NCBI GenBank assembly: GCA_905221605.1
Contig: CAJNDS010000524.1
Span: 372,001 to 436,000 of the forward strand
Origin: Symbiodinium natans
Taxonomy: Eukaryota; Sar; Dinophyceae; Suessiales; Symbiodiniaceae
Length of the DNA stretch: 64,000 bases
Direction of reading: 5' to 3'
Every line of letters begins with the position of its first letter. Position 1 is the stretch's first letter. A program made the translations under genes and the position numbers. Below, in pieces: positions 44,701 to 54,999 of the stretch. The notes beneath the pieces were generated by a model that was not told the origin of the DNA, did no database searches, and was given only the letters and a program-made list of their open reading frames with translations.

Positions 44701-46599
44701 ATAACCTCTCACAAAGGGAGTGAAGGATTCCACTTGCATGGCGGCCCATTGACGCAGGCTTCATGAAGAGTATGCCATGCACGAGTCTCACAAAGTATGC
44801 AACATGGTGCAGCTTAAAACTATCTTGGCAGGGTGGTGGCTTCAACCCCACGCTCCAGTACCGCTGCGTCAATGGTGTCCTGCCTCAGAAATTTCAAGCT
44901 TTGTCATGCGCTTGTGATTGCCGCCAGTCCTGCAGTGAAGTGAGGCTGTTTTCATTGAGGTCAGTTTTACAACTCGCTGCTCGGCATGTCGGCAACTGAG
45001 CAGCCAGTGGATCCTTGTTCAGAGTTACTGCCACCCTGGGGACACCCTAAACGCTAAACCCTAAACCCTTAACCCTAACAGAGAAGAGAAGGAGCAGAGG
45101 GTAAGTTAGCAATCCGACCGGCATCTTTGCCCCCTCAGTAGTCAGACACAAGTGAAGCCGGGCACAAGAGGACAGAGTTGGCTGCTCCCATACCAATAAT
45201 AATATTCTCAATAAGATTAATGGCAATAATAAGACAAAAACATAAGAATAATACCTGTAATAGTAATACTAATAAACAGAAAGGTCGGTCCAGCTTGTGG
45301 ACCACGGTCCGGGAGATGGCGGCTTCTGTGTCATCCGTGGGAGTGCACCTCAGTTGCCCCAGGAGTATGAAGCTCTCAAGCATGCAGCTTATCGGCAAGG
45401 TCTCACAAAAGCAACTTCCCGGTGCCGGACGAGTTCTTGCACGGCGGCGGTTCAGAAGCCAAGGAAGATTACCGTCCAAGGGGGGGGGGGGGGTGGGGGG
45501 CTCGGGGTGAGAGGTGTTGACTCTGTCCCTGGGGCGTTCTATTTCGTTTGGTTGTTTGGCATTGCGGGCGTCGGTTGTGGAGTTGGTTCACCCCCCTCAT
45601 AGGCAGGAGCCCCAGGCTGGGGATCGGATTTGCAGGTCAGCACCGGCCAACTGTTGAATTGCATGGCGGGACCAGCTCTGCTGCACTCCTTGTACATCCA
45701 AGCTTAGAAACGATGGGATGACGAATCAATCATATAAGCCCTCCCTGCCAGAGCAGTGCTCTGCGACAGTACGTCGCTTGATAGCCCGGGTGCAGTGAGT
45801 GTGCATTGCTTGAGAGCTTTGCAGCAGCAGGAACATTTCTACCAGCCAGAGACACGCCACAGCCTTGGCTGATGCATTCTGGTGTTCGGACTTTGTTTGA
45901 TTGATGCACTGCTGCCGCCCAGGTGCTGGCGATGTCATATTCTTTTCCGAAGCAACTGTGCACGGTGCAATGCCCTGGACTGCAGAGCATGAAAGGCTGC
46001 TCAGCGAAGGAGCAAGTGTGATTTTTTGTGCGTTCCACCGAAATTGTGTTCTGTCTTTCGACAGGCGCATTGCATTGTACCGGTTTTCTCCGGCGACCGT
46101 GGCGTACGGCCGGAGCTATGCAGCTTGCCGGCATTATCTGATGCAGCTTGCAGCTAGCTGCAATGACCATTTAAATCTCCATATCAGGCGCCTCAGTGGC
46201 CACAGGACTGTGATGTTGGTAGATCATTGCGAGAGTCAAAGTCCCAAAAGGCCCAAAGTTCCCGCTGCTGCAACCGCGCAGGAAATGCTGGAGGGCTTGA
46301 CGCCAGCCCAGCGAGCGGTCTTAGAGCCACCATATGCAGGCGATCTCTGTTTATTTGAGTGTTCCCCGGCTGCCGTGCCCAGATGTGCCCAGTATACAGC
46401 GCCCCTTTCAAGAGAGCTATACTATAGCGACCTAGTGAACACACACACACACACCTGTCTCCTCCTTTTCCATAAGTATTGATCTACGGGGGGGTACTCG
46501 GTGTTTTTGGTCAACGAGCACTTAGATCGGTCAGGTCCGTGTGCTGGAACACCCGGGAAGTTTCAAGCGCCCAGGAACCAAGTGCGACTCAGCAGGTAA
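41746..46599 (+). CDS. Phytanoyl-CoA dioxygenase (PhyH) family protein, 13 exons, ~297 aa, apparently complete
   Basis: Fe(II)/2-oxoglutarate-dependent oxygenase fold. The substrate is unknown, since most relatives in microbial eukaryotes are uncharacterised. Exons: 41746-41901 (EQKFFFDLNGFLHVRGALSK); 44249-44277 (ERLDELRNT); 44372-44436 (LSGDGQTGRRDLAGML); 44519-44567 (WPKPHCQPFREVLAHP); 44634-44757 (YLVELCGPGYRMDHLPLVI, then GFHLHGGPLT); 44832-44876 (FNPTLQYRCVNG); 44965-44987 (FYNSLLGM); 45284-45399 (VQLVDHGPGDGGFCVIRGS); ~45456-45479 (EAKEDYRP); 45923-45995 (AGDVIFFSEATVHGAMPW); 46065-46119 (RRIALYRFSPATVAYGRSY); 46282-46335 (EMLEGLTPAQRAVLEPPY); 46519-46599 (HLDRSG to QVRLSR, stop TAA). 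Summed exon length stays in phase throughout (894 nt). FHLHGG probably supplies the first metal His, TVHGAMPW the distal His and the RRIALYR arginine the 2OG contact. GC donors: 41902, 44568, 44758, 45996, 46120, 46336; GT donors: 44437, 44877, 44988, 45400. ATG 41746 has a good context; an in-frame ATG at 41653 is the alternative. Confidence 0.88.
41942..42085. repeat. TAGCATATA-type minisatellite and (AT)n tract flanking the inserted element
   Basis: About ten degenerate units of the form TAGCATATAT/TTACCATATAC run to ~42055, followed by a TATATA run and GGTA. The same repeat (tagcatatatatat...ttgcatatattagca) resumes on the other side at 44169-44222. The AT-rich element therefore looks inserted into this tract. 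Confidence 0.8.
42228..42440. repeat. Large A/T inverted repeat (hairpin) near the left end of the AT-rich element
   Basis: ACCAAAAATACC/CCAAAAAAACC units at ~42231-42298 are mirrored as GGTTTTTTTGG/GGTATTTTTGG units at ~42346-42440. The innermost arms AACCAATTTTC / GAAAATTGGTT are separated by about 44 bases. Arms are about 65 nt, so the RNA could form a long stem inside the intron. Confidence 0.85.
42481..43161. repeat. Internal repeat family A of the AT-rich element (3 copies, ~105 bp)
   Basis: Copies at ~42481-42585, ~42932-43040 and ~43052-43161 share the words CATTTTTAAG, TAGTATACAAGTGGTCTTT, TACTTCAG and TTATGTAAGTAGAACCG. The second and third are nearly adjacent. No coding frame is shared among copies. 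Confidence 0.8.
43186..43832. repeat. Internal repeat family B of the AT-rich element (3 copies, ~100 bp)
   Basis: Copies at ~43186-43285, ~43471-43573 and ~43735-43832 share TTTCGTATNTTGGTTGAGTA, GTATTCACTTGAGTCAAATT, GGGCTATTTGCTTAA and CTAGTAGCTAAATTCGCATA. A related word, CTTTAAACCCACACTTTGCC, precedes copies two and three. Confidence 0.8.
45048..45082. repeat. Short CCCTAAA repeat in a PhyH-gene intron
   Basis: Three to four CCCTAAA-like units between the exons ending at 44987 and starting at 45284. Confidence 0.8.
45480..45501. repeat. G-run at a predicted 5' splice site of the PhyH-family gene
   Basis: Fourteen or so G residues, T, then six G, directly after the short exon reading EAKEDYRP. 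No GT or GC donor sits at the position required by reading phase. Confidence 0.6.
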
Positions 46600-49490
46600 G
46601 TCCTGACACAGAGGAAAGTGCATAAGCAGAAAGCTCATCCTGCTATCCATCCTCATCTGTTTTCTGGTTATGAAATTTTGGGGTGGATGTGGCGTCTTGC
46701 GCAGGTGGCGTCAACCTGGTATTGCATGAAGCTAACTCGTTAGCATGGGTTGCGAGCGGTGGAGTCAATGGGTTTTGAAATGGATCGAGAATTTGAGCTT
46801 GCGGTCGTGGAAGAGCCATGTAAGTCATTCACTGTAGATGTGGTTGGTTCAGCGTTGGAGGTCAATCTGTGCTTGTGCTCGTCGATGGAGTTGTGGAACA
46901 ATGTTACTTTCGAACGATGCAGAAATGATTTTGTTGCCTGTTGATCGCCACCCTATGCGAACCCCATGCTCTATCATCAGCCCTGACTATATCTGAGATT
47001 GCAGCCAGTCACTGAAGGGACAAGCCGTCACTTCAGACTTGACCACATGAATGAAGGAAGCATTTCGTCGAGAACTGTCTCTGTTCGCCGCCGGCTTTCA
47101 GCATTTGGCAGCTGTCATCATTGTGATAGATTCCCTCCGTAAAGTCAACACCTTAGACCAGGTAGGCTAGAGGGGTCGGAGGGCAAGCTGATGCGTGCAG
47201 TTTGCTGCTCCTGGGGCTCTGTATCTCCCATGTTAAGAGCAGATGTTAGCAAGCTATGGAGAGGATATGTTAGAATCAGAGTAGGTCCGGTTGTCCGTCT
47301 TCCTCACAGCCATGCCCTAGCGGACATGGAGGAGAGGCCGACGAAAAACAAGTGCCCGGGGGGGACAGGAGCTGTTTGGTTGGGAGCGCCTGCCGCCCCG
47401 TGGCTGCACAGAAAAAAACTAGATATTTATGTATATATACATATACTCGCAGTAATGATATATTTGTCACAGCAAGACTGTATGATGCAGTTGAAGAGTC
47501 TTACAAGTAAAATAGTATAGTGTTGAAATACAATTGGCTGCACAGATATAGACTTGAAATCTTTTGTGTCAGACAAAGCTGTTCGTTGACAAAAGAGTCT
47601 GCCAGCAGCCATGCAAAAGGAACAGCCCACAAGTCCGACAAGTCCGACAAGCCCATCCAGAGTTGCCGCGCGACTTGACCCAGAAGCACTTCTAGCAGAG
47701 CGTCTCGCCTCGGTGACACGGCGGCAACATGATTCTTCTCGCCCTCATATTATAGAGTTTTTGTGGTTTGCGACCGCAATGTGGATCTACAATTGATCTG
47801 TTGCAACCCGTGTTTTGAGAAGATGTGGCACCATGCTTTTGTTCATGATATGGACCTGCGCCGGAAACATGCGTCATCTGCGCAGCGGCTTGGGATTAAG
47901 GTCTGGATACGACTTCAGCAGAAGCTTGAGGCACAGTGTAGCGAGCTGTGTGCGTCTGTAAGAAAACGAGACGATGACCTCATCCAGCGCGACTTTGCTG
48001 CATTTCGTTGCATTTGCAGGTCCTTACGAGGTGGCCATAAAAACCTTTAATTCGCCAAATTCAATCAACAAGGGTCTTATGGTGTATTTGGTTGCTCTTT
48101 TCACTCCCCTATGCACTTCTCCTTTGCCCTTATTTAAATATTACAGTGTAGAGAGCATACTAATAACATTGCAATGAAGTGCAACGAAGCGTGAATATTA
48201 CTAGGGAGCGAACGAAACCCCCAAGAACCCCACATGGCCCCGACTTTCGCAAAGTGTTGAGATCCAAGGATTGGACGAGTGTCTCAACAGACACACATCA
48301 AGCTGGGAAGAACATTTGGGCAGCCTGGATAGTCTGGTGCAAGCCCAACAGGCTCAATGGCAATCCGTTATGGATGGCGTGGCCCATCATGCGGTCCCCG
48401 GGCCAAGTGCATAGTGTGCATGCCAGCATCGTAGGCAGAGTCTTGTGATCATGTTGCGCATATTGCGTGTTCAACTCCGGGGTCGGCGTGACTAGGAAAA
48501 GCGTGTTTTTTCAAAGGGGATGGTTACAAAGGAGGGGGGTTATATGCCCCAAGAAGAAGACGCGAGGTGCTAGCTGAAAGGCGAGAGATTTGCTCGTCGC
48601 ACATGTCAGACAGGCATCTTTGCTGTTGCAGCAGCTGCATTTCTCAACAGATTCCTGCCCAACAGCGCACATAGTCCTCCAACGAATGTGTCTCCCGGGA
48701 GTGCGATGCGACATACCTGCCGGGATGCAACAGTAAATTGTACATTGGTGTGGGACATGACGCAAGGACGATGGAAGGAGCTGTGAAAGATAGTGAAAGT
48801 AAAGGAGATGTCCGGACAGATTGCTCCGGAGGGCCCTAGATACGGAAGAGCTGAGGCCTTGGATTAAACTGCATCTCGGGTGGGTGGGGGAACATGATCA
48901 TGGGAAGCATCGGAGAGGCCCACCTCTGCCCACACCGAGAACGGATGAGCTGCCAGCACGCGGCCACATGCCTTTGCGAAGCACGGCCGTTTCACAACCT
49001 TGAAGATGGAGTCCAGGGGCATTGAAGGATTGAGCCTGGTGAAGATAGATGTGAAGCTTGCGTATGCTCGCGCACGAGCAAAAGCAAATGGCGAAGTGCA
49101 GGAAGCAAGGATCGAAGAGATGAAAGAAGGAAGAGTAAGCACCAACACAGCTATGGCACTCCCCCCCCTCCAGGGACAGCAAGCCCGCCACGACCTCACA
49201 TGTCCAGAAAACTAGGCAATTCGGGGCCAAACGGGGACCGCTTGCTGGGGCTGGGGGTGCTACAACAGGGTGGAGGTCACACACAGACACCCGAACCATC
49301 CTGGCCAGAGGAAGGTTAAGTTAGAGACGTAGAGATTTTTAAATGTTAACCATATTTGAGGATGCCAATAGGTTCTTATGTTATGATATCTAAAACTTGG
49401 CAATCAACCCTGGCTTCAACTTCTGTTTGAGAAACCACAGGCTGTCCAGCAGCCCCTGGATGGCACCCTGAAGTTGACGACTCTTGGCAA
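46600..49490. other. No recognised gene; small candidate ORF at 47611-47796
   Basis: The region 47.4-48.2 kb is relatively AT-rich. An ATG-initiated frame of 61 codons at 47611 begins with a tandem TSPTSPTSPS and continues with a plausible helix (LDPEALLAERLASVTRR). It could be a small gene or a 5' exon. Frames at 48179-48448 and 49000-49215 are open but unremarkable. A short (CA)n lies at ~46440-46452. Confidence 0.3.
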
Positions 49491-49578
49491 AACAGGTTTA
49501 GGGTTTGGGTTTAGGGTTTAGGGTTTAGGGTTTAGGGTTTAGGGTTTAGGGTTTAGGGTTTAGGGTTTAGGGTTTAGG
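49491..49578. repeat. Interstitial telomere-type array (TTTAGGG)n
   Basis: About twelve TTTAGGG units, nearly perfect, about 150 bp upstream of the candidate first exon of the ion-channel gene and in opposite orientation to the 39.8-kb array. Confidence 0.95.
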
Positions 49579-49725
49579 ATGACCCAAGAGCTGTTGTGGT
49601 GGACTTCCCGTAGATGCTCGTTCAATGTAGGTCTCGCAGGAAGCTGACGCGTCAACACAGCAGACCCGCCTCAGTGCAAAACTCCCAGGAGCGAGCCCTG
49701 CGGTTCTGCACCGAGACATTCAAAG

Positions 49726-52700
49726 ATGGCGGATGGTGCGGAGCAATCTCTCAATGGCCTCTCGGCTGAAAGAGGTAGGGCAATAAGCTACTTATGGTCG
49801 TCGAGTCCCTGGCCTCATAAGCGTAGAACGGGAATTTTCGGCGACATGCCATGTTGTGGTTGGCTGCGGTGTGTTCGGTTTGTTTTTTCTTTGCTTGGCA
49901 CGCAGCTGCACTTCACGAGGCTCGGGAGCAGACCATTTGGTTGCGAAGCCAACCTGGCAGGAGGCTGGCAGATCATGTCTGCGCGGGCTGAAGAGTCCTT
50001 AGAAGAATGAAACAGATGGTTGGAAGACTTTTGGGGGTGGGGGGGGGGGCGGCCAATGTTGCGCAGGCATTGCCGCCTTCTGTCGACGAGCCAGTGATTC
50101 CCGGGAGCATGCCCGAGGATGGGGTTGGAGATTCTGATGCTTCCTTCATCGTTTTCTCTGCGTTGTTTCCTTTGCCTGTGTTGTCACGGCCCGTGAGGAG
50201 TTTCAGGTCCGCACCATTAGCGCTGGCAATGCGAAGAGAAACAATGGCTCCACAATGAGCAGCATGCGGAGTCAGAGAACGGACAAGAACCCGGACGATG
50301 CAGATGCAAATGAGCACAAGGCATATGAGCACGCGGTTGCCAAAGCAGAGCGCCTACTAATGCTGCGCGCCTCCAACCTCAGCCAACTCGAGCCATCCCA
50401 GCTAGATTGGCGCTCGAAGCTCAAGCTCGGGCTGGAGAGTTGGTGGGGAGAGGGCAACTCGGTTGAATTTGCCTTTGGCGTTAAGTCCATTCTACCTCCT
50501 GGTGCATGTGCATTCGATTGCAAAGCCACGGCAGTGCAGCTCAGGCCTGTGCGCTTTGGTCATATTCACGAACTGTATCGTCATTGGTGTGGAGACCGAT
50601 GTCGTTGCGCAAGCAGGGACTGACCAGTCTCCGCCAGCATTCACAGTGACTCGGTACGTTCATGGGAAGCCAAGCAGAAGGTCGCCTATGGTCGCTCACC
50701 TGACTTTGCAAACGGTAGGTTGAGCTGTGCAGCTGTGCAGCTGAGCCTTTGATCAGGTCCTGGACACATTGTATACCCTGGTCTTCTTTGGAGAGCTGTT
50801 GGTCCGCCTGGGGGCATATGGAGGCATGCATATCTGCATGACCCGCACACCAGAGCTCGAAGCTGCCCTGCTTGTCCATGTGAGGTTCATTCTTCTGGGG
50901 TCCCACAGGCTTGTTCTGGAACTACTTGGCTTCTTGGTCTGAGGCTATGATGTTCGAAACTCACTACGATATAAGCACTGTGCTACAGAATGCTGCAGAG
51001 TTTCACAGCATTTCCTTGAAAATTCATTTCGCATCTCAGGACATGCTGATTGAAGCTTGGCTGACTCTCTGTGCGAGTACTTGTCGTGAGGGGTGACGAA
51101 GTGCTGTCTGGCCCACAAAGACAACAAATCCCTAGGCCCAGTGCTCTAGAACCTAGCTCCATTGAGGGGCACCCCATTAGAGCTCCCCAGACTAGCCTTC
51201 ACAGCAACAAAAGCCCCACTGCGAAACCTTTTCTGTACGGCCTGGTCAGGTGTGTCCCTCCATTGTGCAATTGACCATCAGAGTTATTTGGCAATCGGAC
51301 GCGGAATATGGTGGCAGCATGGCTGCGCCTCAACTGAACAGTTTAGGGCCCAGGGTCTACACTGGGGCACGAAATAGGGTGCTGACCTTCGAATCGATCC
51401 CTAACCTCCCTAAATTCCCTAGACGGCCCTAAGTCTTGAGAGCTCCTACCTGGGTTTGGCTGGTGCCAAGGTCGTGCGTGTGCTACGAATCACCCGAGCC
51501 ACTTGCTGCACTCCGCTCCATCGTTATGTCATGTCGCGTCATGTTACGTCGTCCATGTTGGCCAGCGGGTTTAGCGGGTTTGGGAAAGGGCTTTTGATCA
51601 ATTTGGAGTTTGTTTTTTTTTTGGAGCTCCTGCTGATGCTTTTTGAAATCTGCGAGGTCTTCAGAGTCATCAGAGTTGTGAAGGCCATGGTATAAGATGC
51701 GTCGAACTTCGGCTTTATTTGAGACGGTAGCCCTGGCAGGTGATGAAATTTGTTCGATCCCTTCGACAGCTTGTCGAGTCCATCATGCACACCATGAAGT
51801 CATCCTCTTGCACTAACGCTGGACAAGATGCACCTGGTTTGTTTGACAGGGTCCCCACCCTCTGACCATACTTGGGTTGACGGATGTTGACGTCTTAGGT
51901 CACTTGCATGGTCGATGCTGCTGCTGGCACCTCGGCCAGTCACCTTAGATTCAGCCTGGGAATGCGCTCATGCCACGATTGCCACAGTCTGACGATGCAG
52001 GTGGCCATCATCTACGTCTTTGCAATCATGTTCACTGCGCCCTGGTAGCAGATGCTGTCAGCTGAGTCCTGCTACCGCAACATGCCACACTGGTGCTTCT
52101 CCAAGTACCTCTGAGGATGCCAGCGTGGCCCATATGGTGGACAACCCCACCAGTCCTCTCAACTCAGAGCTGAACTACAGCTGGGGAACTCTACACACCT
52201 CTATGCACACGCTTTTCCGAGCAGTGTCGGGTGGCTTCGACTGGGGCGGCACCGCTTCCGCCCTTGGTGACATACACGTGGCCTGGATGTACCTGTCCAA
52301 GCCTCAGAACATCAGCGGAAGTATGTAGCGCTGCTCGTACTCAGTACTCTCTGAAACCCACAGCATCTACATTCATCCCCCAGATAAGACCCTCTCCACA
52401 TCGTTGCTGGATGAAGGGATGGGCAGAAACAGTCGTACGGTCCTAAAGGCACTTTGGAATGGAATGTGCAACAGCTTCCCCAAGAGGTTCCGACAAAGGC
52501 ACAGCTAAAACTGGTTTGCCCTTTCCAGTGTATCGCTATGCCAAACTTCAAAATGCGAATCATGCAGAGTACGAAGACATTCGTACTGCCTTGCAGTGCA
52601 TCCGCAAGGCTTGAAGCGACCTCAGGGTGCAAAAAGACCCCTCGTGCGCAAAACTGCACCTGGGACCCGAACTCCTCTGAACCATGAAGACACCGGCAGG

Positions 52701-54230
52701 CGCAAAACAATACATTGTTAACAAGCTGATGCTGCCAAAAACGAGACCTTACAAAAGACACTTCGTTGAGAACGCCGGCGTGGGTTAAAACACCGTTTTC
52801 CGTAGCAACACGCCCACGGCCACTAACAGCGGTGTGACCTTGTTTGAGGCTGTTTGAGGGTGTTACCTCTGGGCCTCTTCTGGCTTCTTCTGGGCCTCTT
52901 CTGGGATTCTTTTGTGTCTCTCTTCTTCCGGGCCTATTCCTGAACTTTACGTGCGCAACCCTAAACCCCAGACCAAGAAGTCTTCTGATTCAGGAAAGCA
53001 ACTAAGGCACCCCGAGGACGAGAGTTCATGAATAGCACCCGTTATCGCCCAAACCACGGTCAAAGGGCTAGGACCACCGGGGAGAACGGTGCAAGTATTT
53101 ACACGTGTGTGTCAGACTATTCGAGCTCAAGAAGGGATGGAAAGTGCATCAACAATCAACGCAATAGTACCTTTGCACACATCACATGCTGTTGATCATG
53201 AGTCGGAACGCCCACTTGCCGTACAAGAAACGGTAGAGCAGGGTGGCGAGACGTCTTCGCTTTTTGTTGTCGCAAGACCAGTGGTCACTGATGGCCGTGC
53301 TTTTCTGGAGACTAAGGTTTTCGGCGTATATTGCATTCTGCATGTTCGCTGTGCTCAACGATTCTTGGCTACAACATTTGATTTCCTTTGTCATATCATA
53401 GGTTATAAATGATCATGACTGACATCTGGTTTTGAGACATGGTGGCGCGCCGGCAATTGCCCAAATCGAGGTCATGACGGGTATTTTTTGTCAGGTTGCG
53501 GTTGCGCCGTGGCAGCAATGGAACTCATTTTCCACAAGCCGCACGCATCACCGGTCATGGTGTCACACTGTTCTATTCTGGTTCTGTGCTGCAGGAGAGT
53601 TCCCGCAATGATCCTCAGTTTTTGATGCAGCACCTGGTTGTGCCGCGGCCGCATCGCAACATATGTCATTGCAGTATTCTGTCGGCTGCTTTAGGTTCTT
53701 TAATACCGGCATGAGTGCTGCGTGCACGAAGCCGCAACGAGAGTCCGTCAGCTTCTGGTGTATTTCAATCAGGCAGAGAGGGAGCGGCAAACCGATTTGA
53801 TTCGGAATTTATTCCGCATTTTCGACAGGCATCTTGGCAACAAGGTCTCCGTTCAATGTGCTTTTAGGATTTTCCAGTCGCAACACATGCAACTGAGGGA
53901 AAGACGGGGTTATGTAGCGCTCACAGCTTCTTGGCTGTGACCCATGAGAGACTCGGAGATGGTGTCGGGAGGTTTTGTTTCCATTGCAAACGTGTGGAAG
54001 TATGCCGCAGAACTAAGGAGCTGGAAGACAAGTTCAACGATGAAACAGCTCAAGGCAATTGCAAAGGGCTGACAGCTGCCGGTGTCCATTTCAAATCCGC
54101 AAAAGGGATGGAGCGAGCGGAGCCGACATGCAAAGTAGTTTCTTGCCAAATAGCGCCTGGGTGCGGCGGGCACAAACCATTCAGCCCTGTGGCAGGTTGT
54201 CAAAGCTTTTGCTGACATGGGCCACAACAA

Positions 54231-54295
<65 letters not shown>

Positions 54296-54850
54296 CAAAC
54301 CGCGCAGACAAAAGCAAAAACTCCCAACACAAACAAGCACATTAAACATAAAGCACTTCCTCTGCGCACAACACACAAATAAATAGGGATAAAGAGGCGA
54401 AAGTACAGTTCTGCACAGTGACATCACTCGCCATGAAACCGGGGGAGACCAGGGGGGCCGGAGAAAAACCAGGCATGATGGGTCTTCTGGAAATTTATCC
54501 GGAGAGCGGCTGGTCCCTCTTCAAGAAGCTACTTGGCCGAGCGATGCTGGACATCTACAATCCAACATAGTAACATGGCCTTTCTCGACGGTTCCAGAGA
54601 CCTGCTCCAAAGGGGCTTTCCAAGGCTGGACGAGAACCAGGACGGACGACTTAATGAAGAGGCTTGTCTGCATGTCTTGTGTGTCGATGCCTCTGTCCAG
54701 AAGTGTGGCGACATGAGGCCATACTGTGCCCAACCCACCAGGAAGGAGGGCGAAGACTGTTCACTGGCTTTGCGTCTGAACTGAGGACGAGTTCGTGAAT
54801 GGCATTTTTAAGCTTAAAGGTGTTGCCAAATCTTGGGACGTAGCCGCTTC
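49726..54850 (+). CDS. Voltage-gated cation channel, single six-helix domain with C-terminal EF-hands
   Basis: Plasma-membrane or organelle voltage-gated ion channel of the Na/Ca-type superfamily. A possible first exon is 49726-49776 (MADGAEQSLNGLSAER, donor AG|GTAGGG). Blocks: 50196-~50440, cytoplasmic N-terminus (EHKAYEHAVAKAERLLMLR); ~50538-50614, S1 (LVIFTNCIVIGVETD); 50757-~50820, S2 (VLDTLYTLVFFGELLVRL); 50909-~50940, S3 (LFWNYLASW); 51435-~51503, S4 (AKVVRVLRITRA, arginines every third residue); 51663-51683, S4 continuation (RVIRVVK); 51740-~51800, S4-S5 (KFVRSLRQLVESIMHTMK); 52001-~52042, S5 (VAIIYVFAIMFTA); ~52170-52250, pore (NYSWGTLHTSMHTLFRAVSG then GFDWGG); 52254-~52297, pre-S6 (LGDIHVAWMYL); ~53740-53860, degenerate EF-hand-like (LIRNLFRIFDRHLGNKVS); ~54622-54664, EF-hand loop (LDENQDGRLNEEA); 54786-~54846 (DEFVNGIFKLKGVAKSWDV). 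S6 itself was not found between 52.3 and 53.7 kb. The order and motifs make the channel call strong; exon borders are mostly approximate. Confidence 0.85.
54229..54297. repeat. (CAG)n triplet repeat
   Basis: About 21 uninterrupted CAG units after ACAACAACAG, in an intron of the channel gene (between the RIFDRHLG and EF-hand blocks). Poly-Ala, poly-Cys, poly-Leu and poly-Gln ORFs across it are artefacts. Confidence 0.95.
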
Positions 54851-54999
54851 GCTGCATCGACCGCTCTATCCAGAGTCTCGAAAGACCATGCAGATGGCTT
54901 GCTTTGCATTGCTCTGCCCACTCCACCAGAGCTGAGGAAGAGATCTTGCAAGACATTCGGCCCGCAAGCTATGGTGTCGTATCATGCTTCGGATTGCTT

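Noticed and set aside
48821-49215. Lys/Glu/Ala-rich frame at 49000-49215 as a small gene
   Set aside because: Open and ATG-initiated, but neither the start context nor the flanks suggest a gene, and the opposite strand is equally open.
53910-54427. Poly-Leu, poly-Ala and poly-Cys ORFs
   Set aside because: Frames across the CAG repeat; no flanking domain supports them.
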